From contig JAJEKV010000030.1 of the NCBI GenBank assembly GCA_021234155.1, forward strand, positions 9,346,390-9,410,389: a DNA stretch of 64,000 bases, read 5' to 3'. The notes beneath the pieces were generated by a model. That model was not told the DNA's origin. It made no database searches and saw nothing but the letters and a program-made list of their open reading frames with translations. Position 1 is the stretch's first letter. Every line of letters begins with the position of its first letter. Below are positions 1-13,967 of this stretch, piece by piece. This DNA is from Isoetes taiwanensis (Eukaryota; Streptophyta; Lycopodiopsida; Isoetales; Isoetaceae). Made by a program: the position numbers and the translations under genes.

Positions 1-349
1 GACTCTTCTGAACGGTGGTATCCTTAGCTCGAGAAGCCACATCCAAAGCAGAATCCTTGGCAGCAGAAGCTTTATCTAAAGCGTAATCCTTGGCCTGAGC
101 AGATTTATCTAAAGCATAATCCTTGGCCTGGGCAGATTTATCTAGGGCGGAATCTTTAGACCTAACAAGGACATCTTGGGCGGATCGGGCAGCGGCAAGG
201 GAAGCGTCGGCTGCGGCATCTTTGGAGCGGGAAAGGGCCTCTGCTGCGGCCTGGCGAGCCCGCTCGAGCTCCTCCGACGCTGCGGATTTTCTCTTCTGGG
301 CCTCATCGCCATACTCCGTTTGGTGCTGTTCTTCTTTGAGGGTGGCCAT
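1..349 (-). CDS. LEA group 3-type protein, 5' part (runs off left edge)
   Basis: The reverse strand from the ATG at 349 stays open for 116 codons to the window edge. The product begins MATLKEEQHQTEYGDEAQKR and is rich in Ala, Lys, Asp, Ser and Glu, with almost no aromatic or Cys residues. From about residue 64 it has degenerate 11-residue repeats of the type DKSAQAKDYAL, with AKD/SKD recurring, which is the amphipathic-helix repeat of group 3 (LEA_4) proteins. Such proteins are disordered in water, fold on drying and protect membranes and enzymes during desiccation or seed/spore maturation. No signal peptide is visible, so the product is probably cytosolic. Repeat codons differ at third positions between units, so the repeats are not a recent slippage product. 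The 3' end is outside the window. The family call is strong; the exact LEA subclass is less sure. Confidence 0.85.
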   Translation of the reverse strand, partial: MATLKEEQHQTEYGDEAQKRKSAASEELERARQAAAEALSRSKDAAADASLAAARSAQDVLVRSKDSALDKSAQAKDYALDKSAQAKDYALDKASAAKDSALDVASRAKDTTVQKS

Positions 350-416
350 TCTTCCAAAATGCGAATGAATTAGCCTATTTGGGTAGTGCATTTTTTTAAA
401 CACCCCCCTTGGCTTG

Positions 417-426
417 ACGTGTCGGC
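417..426 (-). promoter_or_regulatory. ACGT core abutting a GCCGAC (DRE/CRT-like) element
   Basis: Read on the minus strand, GCCGAC (421-426) is followed directly by ACGT (417-420), about 70 bp upstream of the LEA start codon. GCCGAC is the core bound by DREB/CBF factors, and ACGT is the core of abscisic-acid response elements. Their adjacency next to a LEA gene fits drought/ABA control. If the TATA box at 578-585 is the one used, these sites would lie in the transcribed leader, so their role is only inferred. Confidence 0.4.
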
Positions 427-515
427 TCCCCTTGCAGCCCACCTTTTTTTAGTTCCAACTTTCTCCACATGTCGCCTCGCATTCTATCTTAGTGTCCAGC
501 CCAACATCTCTGCTT

Positions 516-585
516 AGGCATCTTTAGATTCTCTTGTGAATACCTACTAGGCATCTTTAGATTCTTCTCTGAATGCCTATTTATA
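516..585 (-). promoter_or_regulatory. TATA box and duplicated leader segment of the LEA gene
   Basis: TATAAATA reads on the minus strand at 578-585. Just downstream on that strand, a segment of about 33 bp containing the reverse complement of AGGCATCTTTAGATTC is present twice (516-548 and 549-577). The layout suggests transcription starting near 550 and a leader of roughly 200 nt. The start site is inferred from TATA spacing only. Confidence 0.4.
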
Positions 586-779
586 CGCATCAATACCTAT
601 GCCTCTCCATCATAAGAATAAGAAGAACCTACTCTACTTGCTATTATTAATGTTGTACAAAAAATTGCTCGCTTGTCATTTGCACAAGATTCTGGATCTG
701 TCCATGTCTCTGTTAACACAGATCCTGAGCCGAGATTTGCTTGTCCAGCATTCTTCTCAAGCATGGTAGCCCAATACCT

Positions 780-1115
780 GTTTTCCTAAGTTCTTGCCAA
801 CCAAGCAAATGCCAACAAAAGCCTCGTTGTGATTTACACATTTTGCCAATTTTTTGGACTCGGCTATCAATCTAAGAAAATGGGACCCCAGTATGTCAAC
901 TTATAACATAAACAGAGTGGGATGATGGGGCCCTAGTATGCCAACTTGTAACACAAATAGAGTGCCTCTTCGAGTTCTTGCCGACCAAGCAAACGACATG
1001 CACCATAATTGTAATTCTAAGCTCAATCACCAATTTGAAAAAAGAAATTGTGACATTTGTTATAATTCTGACATTTGTTAGCAATTCTAAGCTCAACCAC
1101 CAATCTGGAAAAATA
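780..1115. repeat. Degenerate tandem duplications
   Basis: Several short segments occur twice in order. A unit of about 43 bp with CCAGTATGTCAACTTATAAC recurs at 880-963. A GTTCTTGCC-ACCAAGCAAA segment recurs at about 790 and 975. A TTCTAAGCTCAA-CACCAAT segment recurs at about 1015 and 1085. This looks like an old local duplication upstream of the LEA promoter. No coding content is visible. Confidence 0.5.
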
Positions 1116-4789
<3,674 letters not shown>

Positions 4790-4819
4790 TTTCACTCAGT
4801 ACATCCATGCTTATCCTCT

Positions 4820-5606
4820 TGCCTAGCGCCTGCCTGAGGCGCCGCTCGAGGCTCCGCCCCGAGGCGCGCCTCGAGGCTGCGGCCGGAAATGCAAATTGAT
4901 GGATGGCGTTGGAGCGGCGGTAGATGAAGGATGGCGCCCCCTGTGTGCCTCGAGTGGATGTCCGCCGCGAAAGCATGCTCGGGGTGGCCGGGCGCTTTGG
5001 TGGTGGTCGGAGGATGCACCTCCTCCGGCGACTTCTTCGGCGTTTTCCACGGAAGCCCGCCTTCCACGGCGCTGGGCTCCGGGCGCTTGGGCTTATTGGA
5101 TCGCGTTGGTTTGGGGCCGGTGCCCTCCACTGTCCACCGCCTTTCCGAGATCGTTGCTATGGGGTTTTGGGATTCTATCGTTTACGGGGGCAGCTCTTAT
5201 GGTCTAGTGGTTTGATCGAAGTTATTCGAGGGGGCACGGGATCTCTCGTGACGACATCTATTTGCCCCGGGTTTCGGTGAGAGGATGGAGGTTTAGCGTG
5301 CATGAGTCCGCACCATTACTCGGCACCTAGCGTGTGAAGAGGTTACGGTTCGGGGGCGTTTGTTGAAGTTCTGTTTGTTGGAGGTATGCTTGTTGCTTTT
5401 TGCAGCAGCATAGCTTTTTGGATCTGTGGTCATCATGGCAACGGTTTTTCCCCAGTGGGGTTTTTAATCCGGGCCATGGTGCTCACGGGCTTCGGCCCAT
5501 GCAATGTATTTTTTGTTTTCTTTGTACTTGTGGTCGCATGTCCTCCGTGACGCTGCCTTTGTGGTGCGACGTAAAAATATACTTCCTTCCTTCCTTCCTT
5601 CTAAGA
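4820..5606 (+). mobile_element. GC-rich block ending in a LINE-like 3' terminus with (CTTC)n tail
   Basis: From 5437 the sequence has the hairpin GTTTTTCCCC-AGT-GGGGTTTTTAAT, then a second hairpin in GGGCCATGG...GGCCC, then a CGTAAAAAT motif and a (CTTC/TTCC)n tail at 5582-5601. The same order (hairpin with GGTTTT...GGGGTTTTTAAT, second hairpin, microsatellite) ends the LINE-A copies elsewhere in the window. The GC-rich part from 4820 has open frames on both strands but no recognisable reverse transcriptase. It may be the 3' part of a non-autonomous derivative. Confidence 0.45.
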
Positions 5607-5732
5607 TTTTATTCCTATATTTGCATTTTACTTGTACTTGCATTTTACTTGTACTTGACTTTTGATTAAATAAAGATTGATGTCATTCAACAAAAACAAA
5701 ACAAGAAATCAAACTTTAAACCTGTAAAACAT

Positions 5733-6190
5733 TAGGGGAGGGTGCCCATAAAGCGCCCACTTAAGGGTAAAAATTATATTATAAAGGGTTTAATTCGTTT
5801 TAATCACCTATTTTGATATAACACAATAAAATTTCAAAGTTTAGCTTTCAATTGGTACTAAACACGAGTTATTTCGATAAATCGAAAGCTCGCTATGAAG
5901 ATTTTAAGTTCTATCCTTATTTTGATCCGAGTAGACCACCAAATGCCCTTCAATAGACCACTAAAAGACCTTCAATGGACCACCAAATGCTCACACTTGA
6001 CCTTCATTGGCCCACATGTGCCCATTAATAGACCATGCATTTAGTTCAATGTTTAGTACTTTTTAAGGTGGGCTATTGTAGGGCTATTAAAGGGTTAAGG
6101 TGGGCTATTAAAGGATAAAAAGTGGGCCATTAAAGGGCAAAAAAGTGGGCCATTGAAGGGGAGTGGGTGGAAGAGGGGCACCCTCCCCTA
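5733..6190. mobile_element. MITE-like element with 15-bp terminal inverted repeats and TA flanks
   Basis: The left end TAGGGGAGGGTGCCC is matched by its reverse complement at the right end, and each terminus carries TA as expected of Tc1/mariner-type target duplication. The interior is non-coding and about 430 bp long. Its two arms are partly complementary: GTGGGCCATTAAAGG-like units on the right mirror CCAATAGACCACTAAAAG-like units on the left, so a hairpin could form. No transposase is encoded, so the element would depend on one elsewhere. Confidence 0.65.
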
Positions 6191-6536
6191 TGTCCTCGGC
6201 CTAATCTTGGATCTTCTTTTTTTGATCCACGTGGCAAACGTAGAAGTGCTGGCCAAACCAAGAATCTTGGGCATGCCCAGAAACTTGTAATGCGTTGGCC
6301 ACACCTAGTGTGATAAATTGGGGTGGCTAAGAATGCAAAATGTTGAAATTTTATTGGTGGATGATTTTTTTTTTTGTTCGGCCCAGATTCCAGTGTCCAC
6401 AAGCCCAGGCCCCAGATTCCACTGGCGCGGCAATTTTGCCGAATCACACATGGAGTCAGATAATCAGATTTATTGCCAACAGAGACCGCACGTGGCTTCT
6501 TATCTCGAAGGCTAGCCTATCCACGTTTCAAAAAAT
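6191..6536. other. Intergenic, nothing recognised
   Basis: Short frames only. No RNA gene, mobile-element end or promoter stands out. Confidence 0.4.
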
Positions 6537-7005
6537 CTGAGTTGGTTATGGCTTAAGCCATCTGATCATGATCTACGGGAATAGACGGTCTTCAAAATTC
6601 GATGGCCGTTCTGGACCATCGCCTAGGTTAGAGCATCGTCGGCTTATGATGCTCCACAAAGGTAAATCAGGGTTTTCTTAGCTCCATTTATCGTAGCTCT
6701 ATTTTAGCCTTAATTCAGATCATATTCAAGATCATCGTTCCCGGCATCACAGGATAATTTGAGTTGGATGTCACTTAAGCCATTCGATTATGATTCACGA
6801 GAATAGACGGTATTCGATGGCAGTTTTGGACCGTCGCCTAGGTTAGATCAGGAGATGCTCCACAAAGGTATGGATTGTCGCCTATGGTTAGATCAGAAGA
6901 TGCTCCACAAAAGTAAATCAGGGTTTTCTTAGCTCCTATGTATCGTAGCTCTATCCCAGCCTTAATTAAGATCATATTCAAGATCATAGTTCCCGGCATC
7001 ACAGA
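6537..7005. repeat. 222-bp tandem duplication
   Basis: Copy 1 begins at 6537 and copy 2 at 6759. Both carry, in order, GAGTTGG, a CTTAAGCCAT segment, GAATAGACGGT, TGGACC-TCGCCTAGGTTAG, GATGCTCCACAAAGGTA, AAATCAGGGTTTTCTTAGC and CAAGATCAT-GTTCCCGGC. Copy 2 has an extra internal duplication of about 45 bp around the CTCCACAAA motif. The copies differ at many scattered positions, so the duplication is not recent. Confidence 0.75.
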
Positions 7006-8020
7006 TTAATAACGTCATGGCATTTGAGACGTGATTCGCCATGCCATTTGCATTCCGGATTCTCACTTTGGTATGCACCAACATGTCTATTAATTTGCCA
7101 GAGTTTGCTCTGTAATCTGTGCAAATTGATGTTTAGATGTGGTGATAATTTCTCTGGTGCTAGCCTTTATATGGCAATTATACAGTCTATGGCTTTTAAT
7201 TTATCAACACAAAGGTATGCCAGTCTGTATGTCTCTCAAGTTGCCGCCTGCCTTTAATGCGTCAAAAAGAAGGAACGATTTGAAGGACCAAAACGTTCCC
7301 CTTTGCTTTGATGTTGGGCACTGACACATTGTATAATATAGTGCTCTAGTGGGAATTTGGGGTGACTATTCAGGACAACAGTGGTAGTCAATCCACATTT
7401 TGATCAACATACCTTGCTGCTGATGTGTTGCAGAACCAAAACTTCTATCTGAAAATGCAGCATTCTGTATCTCTAATGTGGATACATATCGCTCCTTCAA
7501 CCTGCCATTCCTTTCCTACGATATAATAGGGTACCTCTGCATAGGCATCCTCTAAACTAGTTGCTAGACGGAGTATTATAGTTTGGCAGCTCCCCAATTC
7601 CAACAATTGCATCAGAATATCTTTGTCATACTTCTGCATAGAAATCCTTTAAATCATTGGCTAAGCTTCCCAAGGAGTATGGATGCAATAGAATTGACAA
7701 TTCCTTTTTGAAACAGTTAACTATCCTTTGGCATTACTTAATTTGTTTATCTGAAATTATTTTCTCGGTCTAGACTTAGTGTGATTTAGCTAGACGATGG
7801 TGAAAATTAGTTGCTCATGTCCTTTCAGGAAAGTTCAGCCTGCCGTAACCATAACCTGCTGCAGTCTTGTCCACTAACTTTCTTCGTATTTTGTTTAGTG
7901 GGTAATGCCTAACTATCTAATTCTTTCTCATTGTAACTTCCATTTTTCAGATACTTCGTTTGAGGATTTCTCAATATGCTTATGGATGATATTGCATTAT
8001 GCATATGTAGGTTTTTGCAG
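7006..8020. other. No gene recognised; possible intronic remnant
   Basis: The sequence lies between the 222-bp duplication and the carrier fragment. It contains only short frames and no recognisable carrier exon. It may be former intron or promoter sequence of the carrier copy. Confidence 0.35.
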
Positions 8021-8550
8021 GCAGCTCAATTGGGTGGAAAGATTATCTCTTAAGGGCCTTCATTCTGGTTTAAATGGCAATCTAGCTGGAGTTCTGCTGT
8101 AAGTGCTTTCTTCTTTTGTTACAGGTTATAATTTCCATAGAAAACTTTGTATCAAAGACATGACTGTATGAAGAATCATAATATTTTAGACAACTTATGC
8201 AACAAGCAAACAATTGTTAAGACTCCTAAGAACATCCACATCCGCATGAATTTTTGGTGCTTATGACAAACAGGTTTGCTAGTGCAGCATATTGTGCTCG
8301 AATTGTTTAAGCATGAATGCAAAGGAAGGAGGCACAGAGAAGGAGGACCCTAAGTGAAGTTATTTATGCCCTTTAGAACTTGATAGGAAGTAAAGAATTA
8401 TAGATGGCACAGGGGTTCCATCAGGGGTCTAGAGGGGCCTTATATCCTCTGCCTGGAGGCAATTGAACTTGGCTAACTAATTGGGTGTGTACGAACCTAT
8501 CAAGCAGAAGCTACTTAAAATATTTTCAGATGATTTTAGTTCAATTGCTG
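8021..8550 (+). pseudogene. Mitochondrial S-adenosylmethionine carrier (SAMC-like) fragment
   Basis: A segment bounded by a TTTTTGCAG acceptor (ending 8020) and a GTAAGT donor (8099) encodes AAQLGGKI, then LKGLHSGLNGNLAGVL. This matches the second-repeat region of plant mitochondrial SAM carriers (family signature GGKIVLKGLYSGLAGNIAGVL, recalled). One extra T after the ATC at about 8047-8049 breaks the frame. A second piece at 8487-8545 encodes GVYEPIKQKLLKIFSDDFSS, the next stretch of the same carrier. Membrane helices before and after, and the rest of the six-helix protein, are not found. Retained splice sites show a DNA-level duplicate rather than a processed copy. The intact protein would import SAM into plastids or mitochondria; this copy cannot make it. 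Confidence 0.6.
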
Positions 8551-9039
8551 GTTCGCTCCTGCAACCTCTTGTATTGCAACCTCTTGTATTTTCCTGTCAT
8601 TACATAGTTTACAACTTTGGTTGTTTTTACTTGTTAAAACTGGCCATTGAAACCAATACATGATTCAAATTAAAGTCTAGTAAGAAATACAACCACATCT
8701 ACTACCAGCTTTAAAACTTCTGCTTTTAAATAACCATGATATATTGTGAAAACAACAAAAATTGAGGGTCCAGTACAACTGCATACAGTCCCAGATATGT
8801 GAGATGCTTGCACACGCTGTTTACTATGATCAATGGTACAGATTTATGTAGATGAGATTGAGATGCTCGTTCTAGTGGGCAGAAAGGATCAGGTACCACT
8901 CCATAGTATAGAAACGGTCGAGAGAGAAAGGGCCTCCTGAACATCAATACTTTATGAGGGAGATGTCTAAAGATTATTTACATTTAACTTTTAGCTTGTC
9001 TCATTTGGAGTTATGACGATGCATACTGTTTTTTTGCAG

Positions 9040-9098
9040 AAGTTGAGCATGCAGAGACCTGCTATTGCTGAAAGATTATGGAAACTTAAGCATAAGAA
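9040..9098 (+). other. Possible orphan exon (KLSMQRPAIAERLWKLKHK)
   Basis: A 59-nt open segment is bounded by a pyrimidine-rich TTTTTTTGCAG acceptor and a GTAAGA donor. The encoded peptide is basic and helical-looking, but I do not recognise its family. It lies between the SAM-carrier fragment and the glutaredoxin and could belong to either locus or to none. Confidence 0.25.
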
Positions 9099-9654
9099 GT
9101 AAGAATTCATTGTTGTAGGGGTTTAATTGATGAAGGTTATCATTATTTTAATTCTATGTTACAAGATTATCTCTTTAGATTACTAGCAGATCATTGCAGA
9201 TGGATGCTTTCACTTTTAGGCAGAGCAAAACTGATACACAGCAGATTTGGTTGGATCATGCAGTTACAATAGATGGGGATTTTTAATCGAAGAAAGGAAG
9301 GGGAGATGATTATAGTAGGTTGCGGGTCTGTTCAGCGGATCATTTCTGTTCAGTGAGAGCACTTGGGCTCTCGAGGAAGATTGCAGACACCAGAGCCGGT
9401 TTCAGGCACCAGAGCAGTTTGGCTCTATGCGAGGAGCTATTGGAATTTCATAAAGAAAAGAGTGACGGCCATTTTCTACCCTGAATTAAATAAACATGCG
9501 ATGTAAGCTTATTCAGTTAGGACAGCTAATAAGAAAACTCTTAAGGCATTCTCGAACTGGTTAATTTGACGAATGCATTGTAGCTATCCAGTTTAATCAA
9601 GTAAAAATGAGAGCCTACCACTGTCCAATTTGGGGTGTCAATTTTTCTGTGAAC

Positions 9655-10417
9655 ATGGCGTTTCTCTTGTCTGTATTAATGTTGCTCCTGCCCATTGTCG
9701 GTGCCAACCGTGTGGAATATTACTCTGAATTGCATTCTGGCATTACCCCTTCAATCCGGCTTTTGGAGGATCGTTCATGGGCGTGGTTGCAGGATTTGGT
9801 TCACCGCCATCGAGTGGTCGTGTTATCCAAAACAAATTGCGTGTGAGTTGCCAAACCCTTTCTTAGAATATACAATTATGTGGACGTTCAACAGCATCTC
9901 TGCTAAATGCACCTATAGATCTTTGGCTATTTTATTCTTTCATGATTTTGTCTCTCAATTCATGATTTAGATGCTTTCTTCTGCAGTATTAGGAATTTGA
10001 AATGCCCCATTATAAAATCTGCAAATATGATTACGTTATTAGTTCATGGGAAACTTCCAAGTACGTCAATTTTTAGTATTGATACTTGATGTTATGCTTT
10101 CTCCTTTGGATACAGGTTTAGCAAACGTGTGAAGGCAGTATTTCATATGCTTAAAGAGGATGCTCATATAGTAGATCTTGATAAGAGAGGTTGGCTTTTC
10201 TTTATGCATCCCTCACCCGAGCAAAGCAAAGAAATAATCTTACGTCTATGATACTTGATGAGAAAAATGAAGAATATGTGGCAATCGTTTCTTAAACTTT
10301 TCTCACTTTTATGTGCAGCTGATGGGGATGTGATCATAAGAGCCGTGGAAAGATATGTGGGATATTGGATCACTCCCCAAGTATTTGTAAATGGAATGCA
10401 TTATGGTGGTGCAGAAT
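9655..10417 (+). CDS. Glutaredoxin of the secreted/ER (C3/C4-like) type, CVFS active site, three exons visible
   Basis: Exon 1 (9655-9842) starts MAFLLSVLMLLLPIVGA, a signal peptide, and ends at the active-site Cys after VVVLSKTN. Exon 2 (10116-10189) continues FSKRVKAVFHMLKEDAHIVD. Exon 3 (10319-10417) gives DGD..., then TPQVFVNGMHYGGAE with the family's cis-proline (TP) and glutathione-binding GG. Introns have GTGAGT/CAG, GTTGGC/CAG and GTAAGT borders, and the phases join without a frameshift. Glutaredoxins reduce or glutathionylate thiols using glutathione. Here the usual CPYC is CVFS: a single catalytic Cys (residue 62) with Ser in place of the resolving Cys, and no proline. The last exon is unresolved; a frame near 10753 could end it. 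An in-frame ATG at 9607 is less likely because the signal peptide begins at 9655. The gene could be functional or a well-preserved duplicate. Confidence 0.65.
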
Positions 10418-10899
10418 GTAAGTCTAACCTTCAATTAGTTGCATAATCTCCTTTCTTTTAGGTTGGTTGATTTGTTCCAAAGAGTGGGAAATTTCTTCCT
10501 GCTACCAATCATATTGACTTTGCACAATAACATGTTGAACATTCTCAGCATATCATTTAACCTTTCTAGAATATTGCCCAGTCAAGCACATGGAATATGC
10601 CTTCCAGGATTTCTTGCTTTCGACATCCATGAATTGCATGTATATTCCTTATTTTGCAACACTGCATAATTGTATGGCATACAGTCACATTCTGGCAATT
10701 GTATAGCTTTGTTCTAGGAATCACAATTGTGATTAGATGGCCAAATAAATGCTTCAAGTGCAGCAGCACATTGGTCTAGGAGATGTTGATGTATCACTTT
10801 GGACATGTTAAGTAATGCCAGATACTGGCAGAATGCATAAACAACCTCTCTGTTCATTTGAGGAGAGGAAGGGGGGAGATTTAGGAAGCAGAACTCCAG

Positions 10900-12180
10900 A
10901 TTGGCAACTTTCAGGAAATATATTGTGTGGTAAAAGGACTGGTGAAGAAACTGTTAATACGTTGAATTTTGTCTATATCTGTTCGTTGAAGTTGTGGCAA
11001 ATTAGTGATGCAAAGTTCTTTGGGCAAGCATGCTCATGCTTGCATCATCCGAAATGCCTGTAAGGACATATGTGCAGTGTGCTGCTCCAAATAACGCTTT
11101 GACAGTGTTCAACAGATTACATGGATTTTACATTTTCTCATGGACTCTTCTAATCATGGCCTATGCGAGAGGTAGAGTAGAAGATGCACGTCTTATTTTT
11201 GACAAATGCCATGGCGAGATGGGGTTTGGAATGCCATGATTGCAGTTTACTCTTGGCATGCATGTCCGAAAGAAGGATTAGAGTTGTTCCTGGGCAGTGC
11301 AAACCAAAGGCATAGAGCCAAGCAAAGTACCTTGATGAACATTTATGTCATGTACTAGCCAGGCTGAAGGCGAGAAAATTTGTGTTTACCTTCTACGAAA
11401 TAACTAATGTTCAGATTTGCTATTGGGAACATCTTTGATAAGCATGTACAGCATTTGTAGATGCTTGATGATTCTCAATTGGTGTTTGCTCAAACGCCTA
11501 AGAAAGATATGATCACATGGACAAGAATGATCGCAGTTTCTTGCAGCATGATTGCCATAGGAAAGGCCTTAAACTTTTCCTTTAAATGGAGCTGGAAGGA
11601 CTAATGGCAGACAAGGTCACGTTTGTAATCATTCTTTCTGTATGTGCCAATAAGTCGCTTCTTGCAGAAGGAAAAGGCTACATGCCTAGCTTCTTTTCAG
11701 TGCTTTGAAGTTTTGCCATTATTGGAGTTGCACTTGTTACTTCATATGGTCGGTCATGAGATTAAAATCTTGCCCGCCAAGTATTTGATAGAATGCACGA
11801 ACAGATTGTTATCATGGACTAGGGTGTTATCATGGACTGCCATGATTACAGCATGTGAACAGAATAATAGAGATAAGAGAAGCCATGGAACTATTTTAGG
11901 CAATGCCAAGGCCACATGTTATATGTTGTCACATATATCAATGCATGTAAATTAGCTGGAGGCAAAACGATTCCACAGTTTCCTTTTAAATGGGGCAGTT
12001 GATTTTTCGGATGTAGACTCTGGCCTTGTATACAGTATGCCAGATTTTGGACTCTGAAGGATGTGCAGCTGATCTTCGATAAAATGCCTGAGAGAGGGAA
12101 ACTCGCGTGGCATATCATGATTTTGCTCTTGTTCGAGATGGGATTTGCACTTATTGCTGTTGCTACTTAGCTTACGTTAG
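10900..12180 (+). pseudogene. Pentatricopeptide-repeat (PPR) protein pseudogene
   Basis: Successive frames carry plant PPR text: GKHAHACIIRNACKDIC at about 11021, ALTVFNRLHGFYIFSWT then AYARGRVEDARLIFDK near 11100-11205, a degenerate DMITWTRMIA near 11510, and LSWTAMITACEQN near 11831. The 35-residue repeat spacing with WNAMI/WTAMI-like helix endings is typical of PLS-class PPRs, which bind organellar RNA and guide editing or processing. Stops and frame changes occur roughly every 30-80 codons, so no protein can be made. The relic lies just downstream of the glutaredoxin with no obvious element border. Confidence 0.75.
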
Positions 12181-12844
12181 AAACTAGCATTACCTTAAGA
12201 AAATTTGATTCCACGTTTCATGAGGCTCATGTGGTTAGTTATTTATGAGCTTATTGTTGCTTCCAACTGTACTGTGACCATAGAATGCATCAAAATATAA
12301 TATGGGCTATGAAGTTTTCAATGTCACATTATTTGGCATGGCAGGAAGAGGATTGTCTTAAAGGGCTATGAAAATTAAATTCTACATGCATGTAAAACTA
12401 CATCTTAGGGCACTACGAACTTTTTTTTTTTGCGTCATCTATGTCATTCATTTGGTACTATCATACATTTAATTTTTGAATTAGGTCATGCATTTAAGAC
12501 TTACATTTTGAATGCTAGCTTTCTATTGCAGTGGTACTTGAAAATTTCAAAACGGGGAATTTAAAAAGACACCTACAAGAAGAAATAGAGGAGGAAAAAG
12601 GAAATGATCTATAGTTTGTTTAACTAGCTTTGTCTAATTTGTCTGTAGTTTGTCTAATGAAATGTTTGCACGAAAAACATGTTCACTTTAGTTAGTGTAT
12701 AGTGCTAGTAGTGCTAATGCATGCTTGATTTCTCCATCTTCTAATGTTGTAAGATAGTAATTATGTATAATTGTGTTTAATTAGTCTTCTAAAATTAACA
12801 GTACAATAATATGAAGTTAATTAAATGTCATGCATATGGGTTTA
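12181..12844. other. Intergenic, A/T-rich
   Basis: A T10 run lies near 12420 and low-complexity A/G-rich DNA near 12580. No coding or RNA feature is recognisable. Confidence 0.4.
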
Positions 12845-12962
12845 TTGGATCTTAATGGAGTCCAAAAGGTCTACGGGATTCAATACAAGAAAGAACATAG
12901 CAAGTCGATTACTGCCTAAGATTAAAATGCCCCGCCTTGACGGGTTTTCGAGAGAAAAACCT
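12845..12962 (-). mobile_element. Solo 3'-end relic of a LINE-A element
   Basis: On the minus strand, GGTTTTTCTCTCGAAAACCC followed by a short GC hairpin and CATTTTAATC matches the LINE-A 3' UTR hairpin at 47.07 and 63.73 kb. Further on, a degenerate version of the CCCATAGGCC-ATTGGTCTCC...GATAAAA terminal hairpin follows. Only about 120 bp of the element remain, consistent with severe 5' truncation. Confidence 0.5.
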
Positions 12963-13157
12963 TGACAAACAAAGAAAAATACGTGAGAAATATGCGAGAA
13001 AGATGCAAAGAACACGTTAGAACAGTGAAATGCTTGATAGATTAGAGCAGAATATAAGGGCTTATGCTAGAAGGCTCAAGATTGGCGTTGAACCGGAATG
13101 GTTCGACAAGAACGAGACTCCTATACATATATACCTAGATTAATGCTTAGGATCACA

Positions 13158-13967
13158 CTATTCCTTTTTTTTTTTTACATTATAATAAAAAAATAGTGTC
13201 CATCTGTTTGTGAGTGAGTCTTTCCACGCCCATCGATGGTAAAGGAGGCACCACGTGGCACAATCTCGGCCCTCCAGAGCTAAATAATTCAATGTAATAA
13301 ATAAAATCATATCAAGTGTTGCACATACACCTAAGTTTTGGAATGTTTCAAAACCTCCTGGAAATCGGTGCGCATATGAGAAAGAAGGGAATATCATCAA
13401 GGAATATAGGTAGCACAATTAGCAAAGATATGTGGCTTGCAACTAGAGAGTTGTAAGTTTGAACTTGGCCTCTTGCAACTAATCTTTTGTATCCGTGATG
13501 ACCATTGTGCATATATGATATAATACCTGTATCTAAAGATAAGATGTCTTTATTATGTATTTACTTATAGTATCGTCGCCCTCGCCGAGTATCTCCTTAG
13601 CAGGAGCTTTTGGTTGTTTTTCGAGTTCAAGTGGAACCACTATATTAACCACCACACACATTCTATTATCTTCTATTTTCCCTTCAATTTCTTTTTCTAA
13701 AGTTGCAATGGGAGCTGGTGTTCGTTATATTAAGATCGTTCCACGGATCTCCCCGGAAATGTTTCATGTTCCTGGGGGCTCATCGTTTGATAGTCTGACT
13801 GTAGTTACGTCAATTGTGGTCACACGTCTCAGTAGCTTAGCCCACTGTTATCTCATTTCACATACGTTCGAGGATCCACAAACCTATTTTCATATATACA
13901 GTCGGTAGAAAATATTCTTTTTTTGGAATTTTTTGCACTAGCTTAGATAATTTTTATTCAAAAGGGG
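13158..13967. other. Repeat-derived intergenic DNA, possible tRNA-like SINE
   Basis: The segment CACCACGTGGCA at about 13251 resembles one near 49695, which suggests a shared element end. At 13411-13470 a box-A-like TAGCACAATTAGCAAAG and box-B-like GTTTGAACTTG are spaced as in tRNA-derived SINEs, but no clear ends are seen. An open frame at 13555-13908 has no recognisable family. Confidence 0.3.

Noticed and set aside
4792-5280. Several overlapping open frames of about 100 codons on both strands
   Set aside because: The stretch is GC-rich, so stops are rare. No frame has a recognisable domain and the segment runs into a LINE-like 3' end.
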